This document shows positions 56,253-64,000 of a stretch of 64,000 nucleotides of DNA, one piece after another. Position numbers and translations under genes: made by a program. The stretch spans positions 1-64,000 of the forward strand of contig MKWM01000034.1 of NCBI GenBank assembly GCA_001899765.1, in the 5' to 3' direction. The notes below the pieces were generated by a model. The model was not told where the DNA came from. It searched no databases and saw only the letters and a list, made by a program, of their open reading frames with translations. Numbering within the stretch: the first letter of the stretch is position 1; each line of letters begins with the position of its first letter. Source of the stretch: Thiobacillus sp. 63-78. Its GTDB lineage: Bacteria; Pseudomonadota; Gammaproteobacteria; Burkholderiales; Thiobacillaceae.

Positions 56253-56567
56253 TTAGCCGATGATGGCTTCGGCGCTGTTCTTGTCACCTTTGTTATCGGT
56301 CCAGTTGACGACGACCTTGTCGCCTTTTTTCGGCCCCTTGACCCTGAATCCCAGGTAGGGATTCTTGGAGATGCCGCCGGACAAGCCCGCATCGAGCACT
56401 TGCGCGCCGTTGACGGTGGCCGTCACGTCGGTGATGTAGTGCGCAGGGACCAGTTGCCCGGTCTTGGCATCTTTGCGCAGGCCGGTTTCCATCGGGTGGT
56501 TCATCAACACTTTGACATCGGCAACATCGCCAGCCATCGTGGCGCGGATACGCATCGGTTCAGCCAT
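56253..56567 (-). CDS. soxZ: Sulfur-carrier accessory protein SoxZ
   Basis: This 104-aa protein pairs with SoxY to carry sulfur intermediates. The segments VLMNHPMETGLRKDAKTGQL and HYITDVTATVNGAQVLDAGL match the family. It is cytoplasmically made without a signal and is exported in complex with the Tat substrate SoxY. It lies between soxY and soxA. Confidence 0.95.
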   Translation of the reverse strand: MAEPMRIRATMAGDVADVKVLMNHPMETGLRKDAKTGQLVPAHYITDVTATVNGAQVLDAGLSGGISKNPYLGFRVKGPKKGDKVVVNWTDNKGDKNSAEAIIG

Positions 56568-56642
56568 TTGGCTTTCCTTTCCTGAAAATGGTTGTCCCCT
56601 GTGACGGGGGGTTCAATTCGATCGACCGGGTGGGGCTGTGAA

Positions 56643-57110
56643 TCAGCCGCCGCAACCGCCGATGGTGACCTTGACTTCCTTGGCGGCCGTATAGGCTTTG
56701 CCGCCGGCCATCACGACGGCCCGAACCAGTGAGGTTTGTCCCATCTTGATGCGGGTCGAGATATACGCCTCGGCGCCGCCCATCAGACCGAAGTCGGCCA
56801 CCAGGGGGGTTGCATTCTTTTCGGCCAGGATGGCAATGGCGGTGGTGCCGGGGATTCCGCTGGTCACTTCCACCGGCACCACGGCGCCGTTTTCGGCGAT
56901 GTCCGGTGCCTTGATGGTGATGTCCTTGGAATCGGCCGGAGCGCTGACGCTCATGTTTTTCAGTGCGTCGCCGACATTCTTGGCCTCGAAGGCGCTACGC
57001 GGGACGCCCGCCAGGGCCTGGGTGGGCTTCAGCAGGCCGGCAGCCACGGCCATGGCCACGGTGCCAGCGCCAGCGGCGCCTTTCAGTACGTTTCTACGAA
57101 GTGCATTCAT
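56643..57110 (-). CDS. soxY: Sulfur-carrier protein SoxY
   Basis: This 155-aa protein carries intermediates on the Cys153 of its terminal GGCGG swinging arm. The Tat signal is ALRRNVLKGAAGAGTVAMAV. ATG 57110 follows GGAGA; the upstream in-frame ATG would add an arbitrary leader. It is co-transcribed with soxX, soxZ and soxA. Confidence 0.96.
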   Translation of the reverse strand: MNALRRNVLKGAAGAGTVAMAVAAGLLKPTQALAGVPRSAFEAKNVGDALKNMSVSAPADSKDITIKAPDIAENGAVVPVEVTSGIPGTTAIAILAEKNATPLVADFGLMGGAEAYISTRIKMGQTSLVRAVVMAGGKAYTAAKEVKVTIGGCGG

Positions 57111-57147
57111 TTGGGCATATCTCCTGATTGAACAATGCAACGGGTAA

Positions 57148-57510
57148 TTACAGACCGTATACGAAATCGGTCACCTTATCGATTTCAGCTTCCGTCAGCA
57201 CCCCGTGCTTGCCGAACGGGATCATGCTGCTGGAAGGATTGGCGACGGTCGCATCCCAGATCTGGGCGCGCAGCTTGGCCTTGTCGGGATAGCGTGCGCT
57301 CATGGCGATCAGAGGAGGGCCGTACGTGCCGGGGGATTCCGCATCAGGCACCGTGGGCATGGCATGACAGGCCAGGCAATTGCCTTTTGTCTTGTCGAAC
57401 GCAAGCTGCTTGCCGGTGAGATCCTTGGCGGGTTCGGCGGCGAGCGCGCTGCCCGCCAGCGTGATGGCGCCCAACGCGCATGCCGTGAATAGCTGATGCA
57501 ACTTTCGCAT
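57148..57510 (-). CDS. soxX: SoxX c-type cytochrome
   Basis: This 120-aa monohaem cytochrome is the partner of SoxA. The signal ends near residue 25 (SALAAEP). The haem site is CLACH (45-49), and the axial Met is in SSSMIPFG (Met96). ATG 57510 is chosen over 57516 because AGGAGG abuts 57516 directly but leaves 6 nt to 57510. It is the first gene of the sox operon. Confidence 0.95.
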   Translation of the reverse strand: MRKLHQLFTACALGAITLAGSALAAEPAKDLTGKQLAFDKTKGNCLACHAMPTVPDAESPGTYGPPLIAMSARYPDKAKLRAQIWDATVANPSSSMIPFGKHGVLTEAEIDKVTDFVYGL

Positions 57511-57601
57511 GGTCATCCTCCTCGTTTTTACTTGATGGTGAAAGCGTCTGCCGTCTGGATGTGCCGTGCAGTGAACGCTATCCAGTTAATGGATGAGCCG
57601 A

Positions 57602-57631
57602 AGCATAGTGGAATTGCTTTTTGTCATGCAA
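57602..57631 (-). promoter_or_regulatory. Candidate promoter of the soxXYZA operon
   Basis: On the minus strand TTGCAT (57626-57631) and TATGCT (57602-57607) are 18 nt apart. Downstream, an inverted ATCCA/TGGAT pair (57580-57594) and a further CTGGAT at 57555-57560 could be operator sites. By-eye call. Confidence 0.4.
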
Positions 57632-57712
57632 GACCAAGCGGGATTTTTTACAGCCAGACGGCGGGGTAAATTCCTACCAGCGCCGCCCAATAAGGGTTTC
57701 TGCTGCGGAAGC

Positions 57713-59131
57713 CTATTTTTTGCGCTGCGATTTTTCGGCTTCCTGCCATTCGCGCCGCCGCGCTTCGGCTGCGGACATTTCATGGAAACTGCCGTCGCCG
57801 GCCTTGAGGCCCAGATTGATTTGTTCGATGGCGGCGACCAGATTGCCGCTCAATGCGTCGGCCTCGGCCTGGGCGCTATGACTCAGCAGGCGCTGACCGA
57901 GTTGAGCGTGGGTTTGGGCGGCGAGCCGCCACAGGCGGCGGTCGAGCGGATACAGCGCCAGTTGTTTTTCGACCAGCGTCAGGGCGTCGCGGCTTTGCCC
58001 TGCGGTCAGCAGGACATTGAGGTAGCCATACTGCAAGGGGCGGTAGCCGGGGTAGGCTTCGCTGGCTGCCCGGTAGCGCTGCACGGCAAGTTTCTGGTTG
58101 CCGCCGACGAGCGCTGTATAGGCGGCCAGTTGCAGAATCATGGGGTCGGCATTCCTGCCGGAGGGCAGTTTCTGCACTTCGGCCTCGGCCTCGCCGAACT
58201 GGCGGGCGCGCAGCAGCGCGGCGACCAGACTGTAGCGGGCGGCCATTTCGTTGCTGTAACGCTTGTCTTTCAGCGTGTTGCGTGCGGCGAGCACGGCGTC
58301 GTCCGGAGTGCCCTCCCGGGCGCGCAGGCGGGCACGCACCAGCTTGAAGTCGAGACTGTCCTGGACCTGGTGATACTGCGCCGATTCGCTGCGCGCTTCC
58401 ATGTCGGCGATGCGGTCGCTGGTGAGCGGGTGGGTGCGCAGATAGGCCGGGGCGCTCGTATCGTAGAACCGATTGGCGCGTTGCAGCCGTTCGAAGAATT
58501 CACTCATGGCATGCGGGTCGAAGCCGGCCCGGGTCAGCGTGTCATAACCCAGACGGTCGGCTTCGCGTTCGTAGTCGCGGCTGTAATTGAGCTGGTTCTG
58601 GATCGAATAGGCCTGGGTGGAAGCGATGGCCGCGCTCGCCACATTGGGATTGGAACGCGAGGCCAGCAGCGCCAGCGCCAGCGCGGCCATGGTGGGCCAG
58701 TAGCTCTGGCTTTGCGCGGCCACCATGCGGGCGAGGTGATTCTGGGTGACGTGGGCGATTTCGTGCGCGATCACGCTCGCCAGTTCGGATTCGCTTTGCG
58801 CCGCGAGCAGCAGGCCGGTATGGACGCCGATGTTGCCGCCCGGCATGGCGAAGGCATTGATGGTGGGGTCGTCGACCACGAAGAAATTGAAGGTCCGCTG
58901 ATTGCGTGCGCTGGCCGAAACCAGCTTGTAGCCGAGCTGGTTCAGGTAGTTCTCGATTTCCGGATCGTCCAGATAGCGCGGGTCGGCATAGACGTCGCGC
59001 ATGATGGTGCGTCCCAGCGCCTGTTCTTCCTGGTCGGAGAAATACTGCCGTGACACTTCACCCAGGTCGGGCAGGTCGGCAGCCAGCACGGGCTGAATGG
59101 CCAGAATCAGGGCAAGCAGGGTTCTCAGCAT
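57713..59131 (-). CDS. bepA: BepA-like M48 metalloprotease with TPR domain
   Basis: This 472-aa periplasmic protease/chaperone takes part in outer-membrane protein quality control. The signal peptide (about 1-18) starts [11 protein letters not shown]. Zinc site HEIAH is near residue 130, and a downstream ligand lies in [15 protein letters not shown]-terminal TPR part (about 280-460) matches YfgC/BepA. It diverges from moaC. Confidence 0.88.
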   Translation of the reverse strand: MLRTLLALILAIQPVLAADLPDLGEVSRQYFSDQEEQALGRTIMRDVYADPRYLDDPEIENYLNQLGYKLVSASARNQRTFNFFVVDDPTINAFAMPGGNIGVHTGLLLAAQSESELASVIAHEIAHVTQNHLARMVAAQSQSYWPTMAALALALLASRSNPNVASAAIASTQAYSIQNQLNYSRDYEREADRLGYDTLTRAGFDPHAMSEFFERLQRANRFYDTSAPAYLRTHPLTSDRIADMEARSESAQYHQVQDSLDFKLVRARLRAREGTPDDAVLAARNTLKDKRYSNEMAARYSLVAALLRARQFGEAEAEVQKLPSGRNADPMILQLAAYTALVGGNQKLAVQRYRAASEAYPGYRPLQYGYLNVLLTAGQSRDALTLVEKQLALYPLDRRLWRLAAQTHAQLGQRLLSHSAQAEADALSGNLVAAIEQINLGLKAGDGSFHEMSAAEARRREWQEAEKSQRKK

Positions 59132-59212
59132 GGGTGGGTGGATCGCGAACGGATGACGGAGAGCGGAAACATTTGGATTAGGATGCACGGATTGTTGACT
59201 AGGTTCCTGAAT

Positions 59213-59698
59213 ATGAGCGAGTTCACCCATTTCGATGAACGTGGCCGGGCCGTGATGGTCGACGTGGCGGACAAGGACGATACCCGCCGCATCGCGGTGG
59301 CGAGTGGGCGCATCCGCATGTTACCCGATACCCTGACCCGCATTCTGGGCGGCCAGGCGGCCAAGGGCGACGTGCTCGGCATCGCCCGCATCGCCGCGAT
59401 CCAGGCGACCAAGCGTACCGCCGAACTGATTCCGCTCTGCCACCCGATCGCCTTGACCCGGGTAGGCGTCGAATTCAGCCATGACGTCGGGGAATCGTGG
59501 GTTGCCTGCGAGGTGACAGCCGAAACCGTCGGCAAGACCGGGGTTGAAATGGAGGCGCTGACCGGCGTCAGCGTGGCGCTGCTGACGATCTACGACATGT
59601 GCAAGGCGGTCGATCGCGGTATGCGCATGACGGACATCCGGCTGCTGGAAAAACAGGGCGGCCGTTCCGGTCACTGGCAGGCGGAACGCCACGCTTAG
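59213..59698 (+). CDS. moaC: Cyclic pyranopterin monophosphate synthase MoaC
   Basis: This 161-aa hexameric enzyme closes the pyranopterin ring in molybdenum cofactor synthesis. The segments [17 protein letters not shown] near 70 and [20 protein letters not shown] near 107 hold active-site residues. ATG 59213 is the conserved start ([18 protein letters not shown]). Its product would serve the molybdoenzyme SoeA about 2 kb downstream. Confidence 0.95.
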   Translation: MSEFTHFDERGRAVMVDVADKDDTRRIAVASGRIRMLPDTLTRILGGQAAKGDVLGIARIAAIQATKRTAELIPLCHPIALTRVGVEFSHDVGESWVACEVTAETVGKTGVEMEALTGVSVALLTIYDMCKAVDRGMRMTDIRLLEKQGGRSGHWQAERHA

Positions 59699-59759
59699 TC
59701 ATATCGTCATCTTGCAGGATCTGGCGATCACGGCAGGATGGCGTCTGGATCCTTTGGGC

Positions 59760-60467
59760 ATGCGCATGCGAATTTTCAGTTTTTTTCTGTCGGGGCTGTG
59801 GCTGTGTGCGCTTGCGGCGCATGCCGGCATGCCGGAGTATCAGACTTTTCCGGCTGACGGCCAACGCCTGCTGCTTTGGGTGGCATCCGGGCAGGGGCGC
59901 AGCGATGCCGAGCTTGTCGCCGCGCGGAATCTCGCCAGGCAGGGCGTGGAGGTCTGGTCGCTCGATCCGACCAGCGCGTATTTTCTGCCTCCGGTCGCAA
60001 GCAGCATGGATGCCCTGCCGGTCGAGGATTTGGCCGCATGGTTCGGCGCCGCCCAGGAAACCGGCAAACGGGTGGCGGTGTTCGCCGTGGCGCGTGCGGC
60101 CGTGCCGGTCCTGCGGGCCGCCGCTTTGCTGCAACCCGGGCCGCGCAGTCGGCTCTGCGTCGTGTTGATGCACCCGAATCTCTATACGGTGACCACGCCT
60201 CTGGACGAGCCGGACTATCTCGATCCGGGCGATTTGAGCGGCCTGCGCGTGCGCGTGCTGCAGCCGCGTCGTTCGGCGGCGACGCCCTGGCTGCCGGGTT
60301 TGCTGGAGCGTCTGTCGCAACATGGCGCGATCGTGAGCGACGCGCTCCTGGAGAACCTGCGCGAAGACTATTGGATGCGCGAAACGCCGACTGATTTTGA
60401 AATGGCCGCAGGCCGACATATGGATGGCATGCTGCTGCACCAACTGGATAGATGGGGATGCAAGTGA
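59760..60467 (+). CDS. Uncharacterised secreted protein, alpha/beta-hydrolase-like
   Basis: This 235-aa protein has a signal peptide (about 1-22, IFSFFLSGLWLCALAAHAG). A Rossmann-like beta/alpha pattern follows (LLLWVASGQGRSDAELVAAR, RVAVFAVARAAVPVLRAAAL). The expected GxSxG nucleophile elbow reads VARAAVP, so catalysis is doubtful. It ends inside the tlpA-like start and is probably co-expressed with it. ATG 59760 is used; an upstream ATG at 59712 is possible. No function assigned. Confidence 0.65.
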   Translation: MRMRIFSFFLSGLWLCALAAHAGMPEYQTFPADGQRLLLWVASGQGRSDAELVAARNLARQGVEVWSLDPTSAYFLPPVASSMDALPVEDLAAWFGAAQETGKRVAVFAVARAAVPVLRAAALLQPGPRSRLCVVLMHPNLYTVTTPLDEPDYLDPGDLSGLRVRVLQPRRSAATPWLPGLLERLSQHGAIVSDALLENLREDYWMRETPTDFEMAAGRHMDGMLLHQLDRWGCK

Positions 60468-60991
60468 GACACGTATTGGCAGTCCTGTTTGTTGGCCTGT
60501 GCTGGATCAGCAGTGCGAAAGCCGCGGGCTTCGAGACACGTGCCGCCCTGCCGGCCCCTGAGTTAAAGGCGCACGACCTGTCAGGCGCGACAAGAACCCT
60601 GGCCGACTACCGGGGCAAGGTGGTGCTGCTCAACTTCTGGGCGACCTGGTGTCCTCCCTGCCTGCGCGAAATGCCGTCGCTGGAGCGCTTGCGGATCCGG
60701 ATGGCGGGACAGGCGCTGGAGATCGTCGCGATTTCCAGCGCGGAAACGCCGGAGGAGGTGAAGGCCTATCTGTCGAAAATGAAACTGGGCTTTCCTATCC
60801 TGCTCGACAGCGACAGCAGCAATACCCGACGCTGGAAAGTGTTCGCGCTGCCCACCACGTTTGTGCTGGATGCCGAAGGGCGTATCCGTCATGTATTGAC
60901 CGGGCCGACGGAATGGGACGAGGGCGAAGCGCTGGCCGTGATTGACGGGATGCTGGCAGATCGGCCGGGCCATGCGAATAAAAAGAAATAA
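60452..60991 (+). CDS. TlpA-like thiol-disulfide oxidoreductase
   Basis: This 179-aa protein has a signal peptide (about 1-25) and a thioredoxin fold with NFWATWCPPCLREMPSLERL (Cys67, Cys70). Such periplasmic proteins reduce disulfides, for example for cytochrome c maturation. Starts at 60452, 60458 or GTG 60464 (GTGA overlap with the previous stop) are all possible. The sox and haem proteins nearby are plausible clients, by inference. Confidence 0.85.
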   Translation: MGMQVRHVLAVLFVGLCWISSAKAAGFETRAALPAPELKAHDLSGATRTLADYRGKVVLLNFWATWCPPCLREMPSLERLRIRMAGQALEIVAISSAETPEEVKAYLSKMKLGFPILLDSDSSNTRRWKVFALPTTFVLDAEGRIRHVLTGPTEWDEGEALAVIDGMLADRPGHANKKK

Positions 60992-61007
60992 AGATTTATA
61001 AATCTTT
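60990..61007. promoter_or_regulatory. Perfect 18-bp palindrome at the tlpA-like stop
   Basis: AAAGATTTATAAATCTTT is fully self-complementary and begins on the last two bases of the stop codon. It has no GC-rich stem or T-tract, so it looks more like a DNA-binding site than a terminator. Confidence 0.45.
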
Positions 61008-61094
61008 AATAAACAAGGGCTTTTTGTTGGACGGGTTTATGGGGCTATCAGCCGTTTTGCTTGCCATCCAGCAGGTATGACGTGCAGAATGACG

Positions 61095-61118
61095 ATATAT
61101 TAGTAATATTTAATATAT
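61095..61118. promoter_or_regulatory. AT-rich inverted repeat upstream of soeA
   Basis: ATATATTA (61095-61102) and TAATATAT (61111-61118) are perfect inverted arms 8 nt apart in a GC-rich genome, 136 nt before the soeA start. It is a candidate operator or promoter-proximal element. Confidence 0.45.
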
Positions 61119-61253
61119 AACCGTCACCCGCAGCATTCAGTGCCGAGGCACTGGCGCTGTCTTCAGTCGTCACCTAGAGTTGCATCCGGGCAGGGCAATG
61201 CGGCGCCTGAAAACAAGGGGCCGGCGGAGATCATTTTTGAATCCAGGGACCGC

Positions 61254-64000
61254 ATGAACGCCAAGATCAAACTCGAACATCACGACGCGCAGGAAATCCG
61301 GTACACCACCTGCTACATGTGTGCCTGCCGCTGCGGCATCAAGGTCACGCTGGAGGACAACAAGGTCCGCTTCATCCAGGGCAACCGCAACCATCCCACC
61401 AACCAGGGCGTGCTGTGCGCCAAGGGCTCGGCCGGGATCATGAAACAGTATTCCACCGCCAAGCTGACCCAGCCGCTGATGCGCAAGCCGGGCACCGAGC
61501 GCGGCGAGGGCATTTACGAGGCGATTTCCTGGGACCAGGCGCTCGACACCTTGACCGACCGCCTGGAAGAGATCCGCGCGACCGACCCCTCCAAACTGGG
61601 CTATTTTACCGGACGCGACCAGATGCAGGCGCTGACCGGCCTGTGGGCGCAGCAGTTCGGCACCCCCAACTGGTCGGCACACGGCGGCTTCTGCTCGGTC
61701 AACATGGCGGCGGCCGGCCTGTATTCCATCGGCTTCTCGTTCTGGGAGTTCGGTGCGCCCGACTGGGATTACGCCAAGTACTTCATCATGTGGGGCGTGG
61801 CGGAAGACCACTCGTCCAACCCGATCAAGATCGGACTGGAAAAGTTGAAGCGCCGCGGCGGCAAGTTCGTCACCGTCAATCCGGTGCGTACCGGCTATTC
61901 GGCCATTGCCGACGAATGGCTGCCGATCAAGCCCGGCATGGACGGTCTGCTCGCCATGTCGATGGTGCACGTGCTGCTGAAGCACGAAAAATTCGACTAC
62001 GAATTCCTGGTGCGTTACACCAACGCCTCCTGGCTGGTGGTGCAGACGCCTGGACAACTGGGCGACGGCCTGTTCCTGCGCGGCGAGAACGACCATCCCC
62101 TGGTCTGGGATATCGACAAGGAAGCCTTCCGCAACGGCCTCGACGGCGACATCGCCCCGGCGCTGTTCGGCGAGTATGTCGCGCCCGACGGACGTCGTGT
62201 CAAGACCGTGATGTCGATCATGGTCGAGCGCTATCTCGACGAGCGCTATGCGCCGGAGAACGTCGCGCTGGAATGCGGCCTGCCGGCCGAGGCCATCGAA
62301 CGCATCGCGCTGGAAATGGCGCACGTGGCATTCAAAGAGACCGTCGAGCTGCCCATCGAGTGGACCGACGTGTGGGGCCGCAAGCATGACAAGGTCGTCG
62401 GCCGCCCGGTCGCCATGTACGCGATGCGCGGCATCGCTGCCCACTCCAACGGCTTCCATTCCTGCCGCGCCATTCACATGATCCAGATGCTGCTGGGCGC
62501 GCTCGACGCGCCGGGTAATTTCCGCGCCCGCGCGCCGTACCCGAAGCCGATCCCGCCGCACCAGCTGCCGGAAAACAACATCGACGTCATCAACGCGCCG
62601 AACACGCCGCTGTCGCGTCCGCCGCTCGGCTTCCCGACGCGGCCGGAAGACCTGGTGATCGACGAGTTCGGCAACCCGCTGCGCATCGACAAGGCCTATT
62701 CGTGGGAAGTGCCGATCGCCTCGCACGGCCTGATGCACATGGTCATCACCAACGCGACCAACCACGATCCCTACGCGCTCGACACGCTGATCCTGTTCAT
62801 GGCCAACATGGCGTGGAACTCGACCATGAACACGGCTAACATCCAGGACATGCTGCGCGCGAAGGATCCGGAAGAGCCGGGCCAGTACAAGATTCCGTTC
62901 CTGGTGGTGATCGACGCCTTCCACTCGGAAATGACCAACTTCGCCGACCTGATCCTGCCGGACACCACGTATCTGGAGCGGCACGACTGTATTTCACTGC
63001 TCGACCGGCCGATTTCCGAGCCGGATGCGGCGGCCGATGCGATCCGCTATCCGCTGGTCAAACCCGACCGCGACGTGCGCCCGTGGCAGGAGGTGATGGT
63101 CGAACTGGCGGGGCGGCTGAAATTCCCGGCCTTCACCAGGCCGGACGGCACGCGCAAGTTCAGGGACTACCCGGACTTCATCGTCAATTTCGAGCGTTCA
63201 CCGGGGGTGGGCTTCCTCGCCGGCTGGCGCGGCAAGGACGGCAGCCAGTCGTTGAAGGGCGAGCCGAACCCCAACCAGTGGCAGAAGTACATCGAAAACC
63301 AGAGCTTCTTCGCGCATCACTGGCCCGACAACCAGAAGTACATGCGCTACGCCAACAAGGATTATCTCGACGTGGCGGCGGACGCCGGCTTCGTCGGCAA
63401 GGTCGAGCCCATCATCATGCAGTTCTATTCCGAGCCGCTGCAGAAATTCCGCCTCGCCGGGCAGGGCCTGTACGACGGCCCGCAGCCCACCAACCAGGTC
63501 GACCGCGAGCGCCTGATGAAGTACTTCGACCCGCTGCCGATGTGGTACGAACCGCTCGAACAGCAGCGCGTCGACAAGGAGGAGTATCCCTTCTTCGCGC
63601 TGACCCAGCGCCCCATGTTCATGTACCACTCGTGGGATTCGCAGAACGTGTGGCTGCGTCAGATCATGGCGCAGAACTACCTGTACATGAACGCGCGCCG
63701 CGCGGCCGAAATGGGCATCCAGGACTTCGACTGGATCTGGGTCGAGTCGCACAACGGCAAAATCCGCTGCCAGGTCAAGACCATGGAAGGCACCCAGGAA
63801 GACACCATCTGGACCTGGAACGCGATCGGCAAGCAGAAGGGCGCCTGGGGTCTGAAGGAGAACGCGTCGGAGGCGACCAGGGGCTTCCTGCTCAACCACC
63901 TGATCTCGGAATTGCTGCCGGAAAAAGCCGGCGAGCGACGCGTGACCAACTCCGACCCGGTGACCGGCCAGGCGGCATGGTTCGATCTGCGCGTAAAAAT
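61254..64000 (+). CDS. soeA: Sulfite dehydrogenase (quinone) molybdopterin subunit SoeA, 3' truncated
   Basis: At least 915 residues of a DMSO-reductase-family enzyme are present. A [4Fe-4S] site is at Cys20, Cys23, Cys27 and Cys55 (TTCYMCACRCG; VLCAKG), with no Tat signal before it, so the subunit is cytoplasmic. That fits SoeA, which oxidises sulfite to sulfate and passes electrons to quinone through SoeBC, and argues against periplasmic PhsA or TtrA. The active-site region has WSAHGGFCSVNMAAAGLYSI (about 139-158). AGGGA precedes the ATG. The gene runs off the window, so soeB and soeC are not seen. Other molybdoenzymes of the same branch remain possible. Confidence 0.82.
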   Translation, partial: MNAKIKLEHHDAQEIRYTTCYMCACRCGIKVTLEDNKVRFIQGNRNHPTNQGVLCAKGSAGIMKQYSTAKLTQPLMRKPGTERGEGIYEAISWDQALDTLTDRLEEIRATDPSKLGYFTGRDQMQALTGLWAQQFGTPNWSAHGGFCSVNMAAAGLYSIGFSFWEFGAPDWDYAKYFIMWGVAEDHSSNPIKIGLEKLKRRGGKFVTVNPVRTGYSAIADEWLPIKPGMDGLLAMSMVHVLLKHEKFDYEFLVRYTNASWLVVQTPGQLGDGLFLRGENDHPLVWDIDKEAFRNGLDGDIAPALFGEYVAPDGRRVKTVMSIMVERYLDERYAPENVALECGLPAEAIERIALEMAHVAFKETVELPIEWTDVWGRKHDKVVGRPVAMYAMRGIAAHSNGFHSCRAIHMIQMLLGALDAPGNFRARAPYPKPIPPHQLPENNIDVINAPNTPLSRPPLGFPTRPEDLVIDEFGNPLRIDKAYSWEVPIASHGLMHMVITNATNHDPYALDTLILFMANMAWNSTMNTANIQDMLRAKDPEEPGQYKIPFLVVIDAFHSEMTNFADLILPDTTYLERHDCISLLDRPISEPDAAADAIRYPLVKPDRDVRPWQEVMVELAGRLKFPAFTRPDGTRKFRDYPDFIVNFERSPGVGFLAGWRGKDGSQSLKGEPNPNQWQKYIENQSFFAHHWPDNQKYMRYANKDYLDVAADAGFVGKVEPIIMQFYSEPLQKFRLAGQGLYDGPQPTNQVDRERLMKYFDPLPMWYEPLEQQRVDKEEYPFFALTQRPMFMYHSWDSQNVWLRQIMAQNYLYMNARRAAEMGIQDFDWIWVESHNGKIRCQVKTMEGTQEDTIWTWNAIGKQKGAWGLKENASEATRGFLLNHLISELLPEKAGERRVTNSDPVTGQAAWFDLRVK

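Noticed and set aside
61170-62984. 604-aa minus-strand open frame
   Set aside because: It is antisense to soeA, His/Arg/Gln-rich and without family features: a high-GC shadow.

Overview
The window looks like chromosomal DNA from a GC-rich, chemolithotrophic sulfur-oxidising betaproteobacterium of the Thiobacillus type. The reasons are a soxXYZA-soxB thiosulfate oxidation locus, a cytoplasmic SoeA-type molybdoenzyme beside it, the betaproteobacterial rpoN-hpf-ptsN-hprK-rapZ order, and an MSHA-type pilus locus. The genus is an inference from gene content and style. No rRNA, tRNA, CRISPR array or transposase was seen.

Layout. 1-516 is the 3' end of tldD. 517-1371 is a repeat-rich, gene-free stretch dominated by a large inverted repeat. 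1372-5145 (-) is a PilZ/DUF1631/GGDEF/EAL protein. 5231-6506 (+) is a DAHP synthase gene behind a leader peptide and terminator that look like a Phe/Tyr attenuator. 6542-6638 is the SRP RNA, followed by dnaX-ebfC-recR. 9515-10749 (-) holds a DUF1345 and a DedA membrane protein, divergent from an OmpR-type two-component pair (10833-12921). 13019-15103 (-) holds a PepSY protein and two tandem COG4705 membrane proteins. 15289-19619 holds purB, cnoX, a cytochrome c, greB, a DUF2905 protein and tcdA.

19649-30403 (-) is a tight gene train: kdsD-kdsC-lptC-lptA-lptB (lipopolysaccharide precursor synthesis and export), then rpoN-hpf-ptsN-hprK-rapZ (sigma-54 and PTS-type regulation), then a NusG-II protein, a Gx transporter, ubiX, a LON-domain protein, a PNPOx-fold protein and a lipoprotein. 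A Kef-type antiporter gene diverges from it (30508-32475).

32472-47515 is an MSHA-like type IV pilus region. An isolated prepilin gene has a consensus sigma-54 promoter. Beside it is a PrsK-like histidine kinase gene. An operon mshM-L-N-E-G-I-J-K-prepilin follows, and a PrsR-like sigma-54 activator gene lies at the far end. Four copies of a short inverted-repeat element sit between these genes and in places supply coding sequence.

47712-52823 holds an unrecognised 562-aa protein, alaS (with an in-frame repeat insertion) and a DUF1415 gene. 52824-57510 (-) holds an HMA-like small protein and soxX-Y-Z-A, then a terminator, then soxB. 57713-60991 holds a BepA-like protease, moaC, an unknown secreted protein and a TlpA-like thioredoxin. 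61254-64000 is the 5' part of soeA, cut by the window edge. Together SoxXYZAB (periplasmic thiosulfate oxidation) and SoeA (cytoplasmic sulfite oxidation) would carry out much of the sulfur oxidation. No soxCD is present here.
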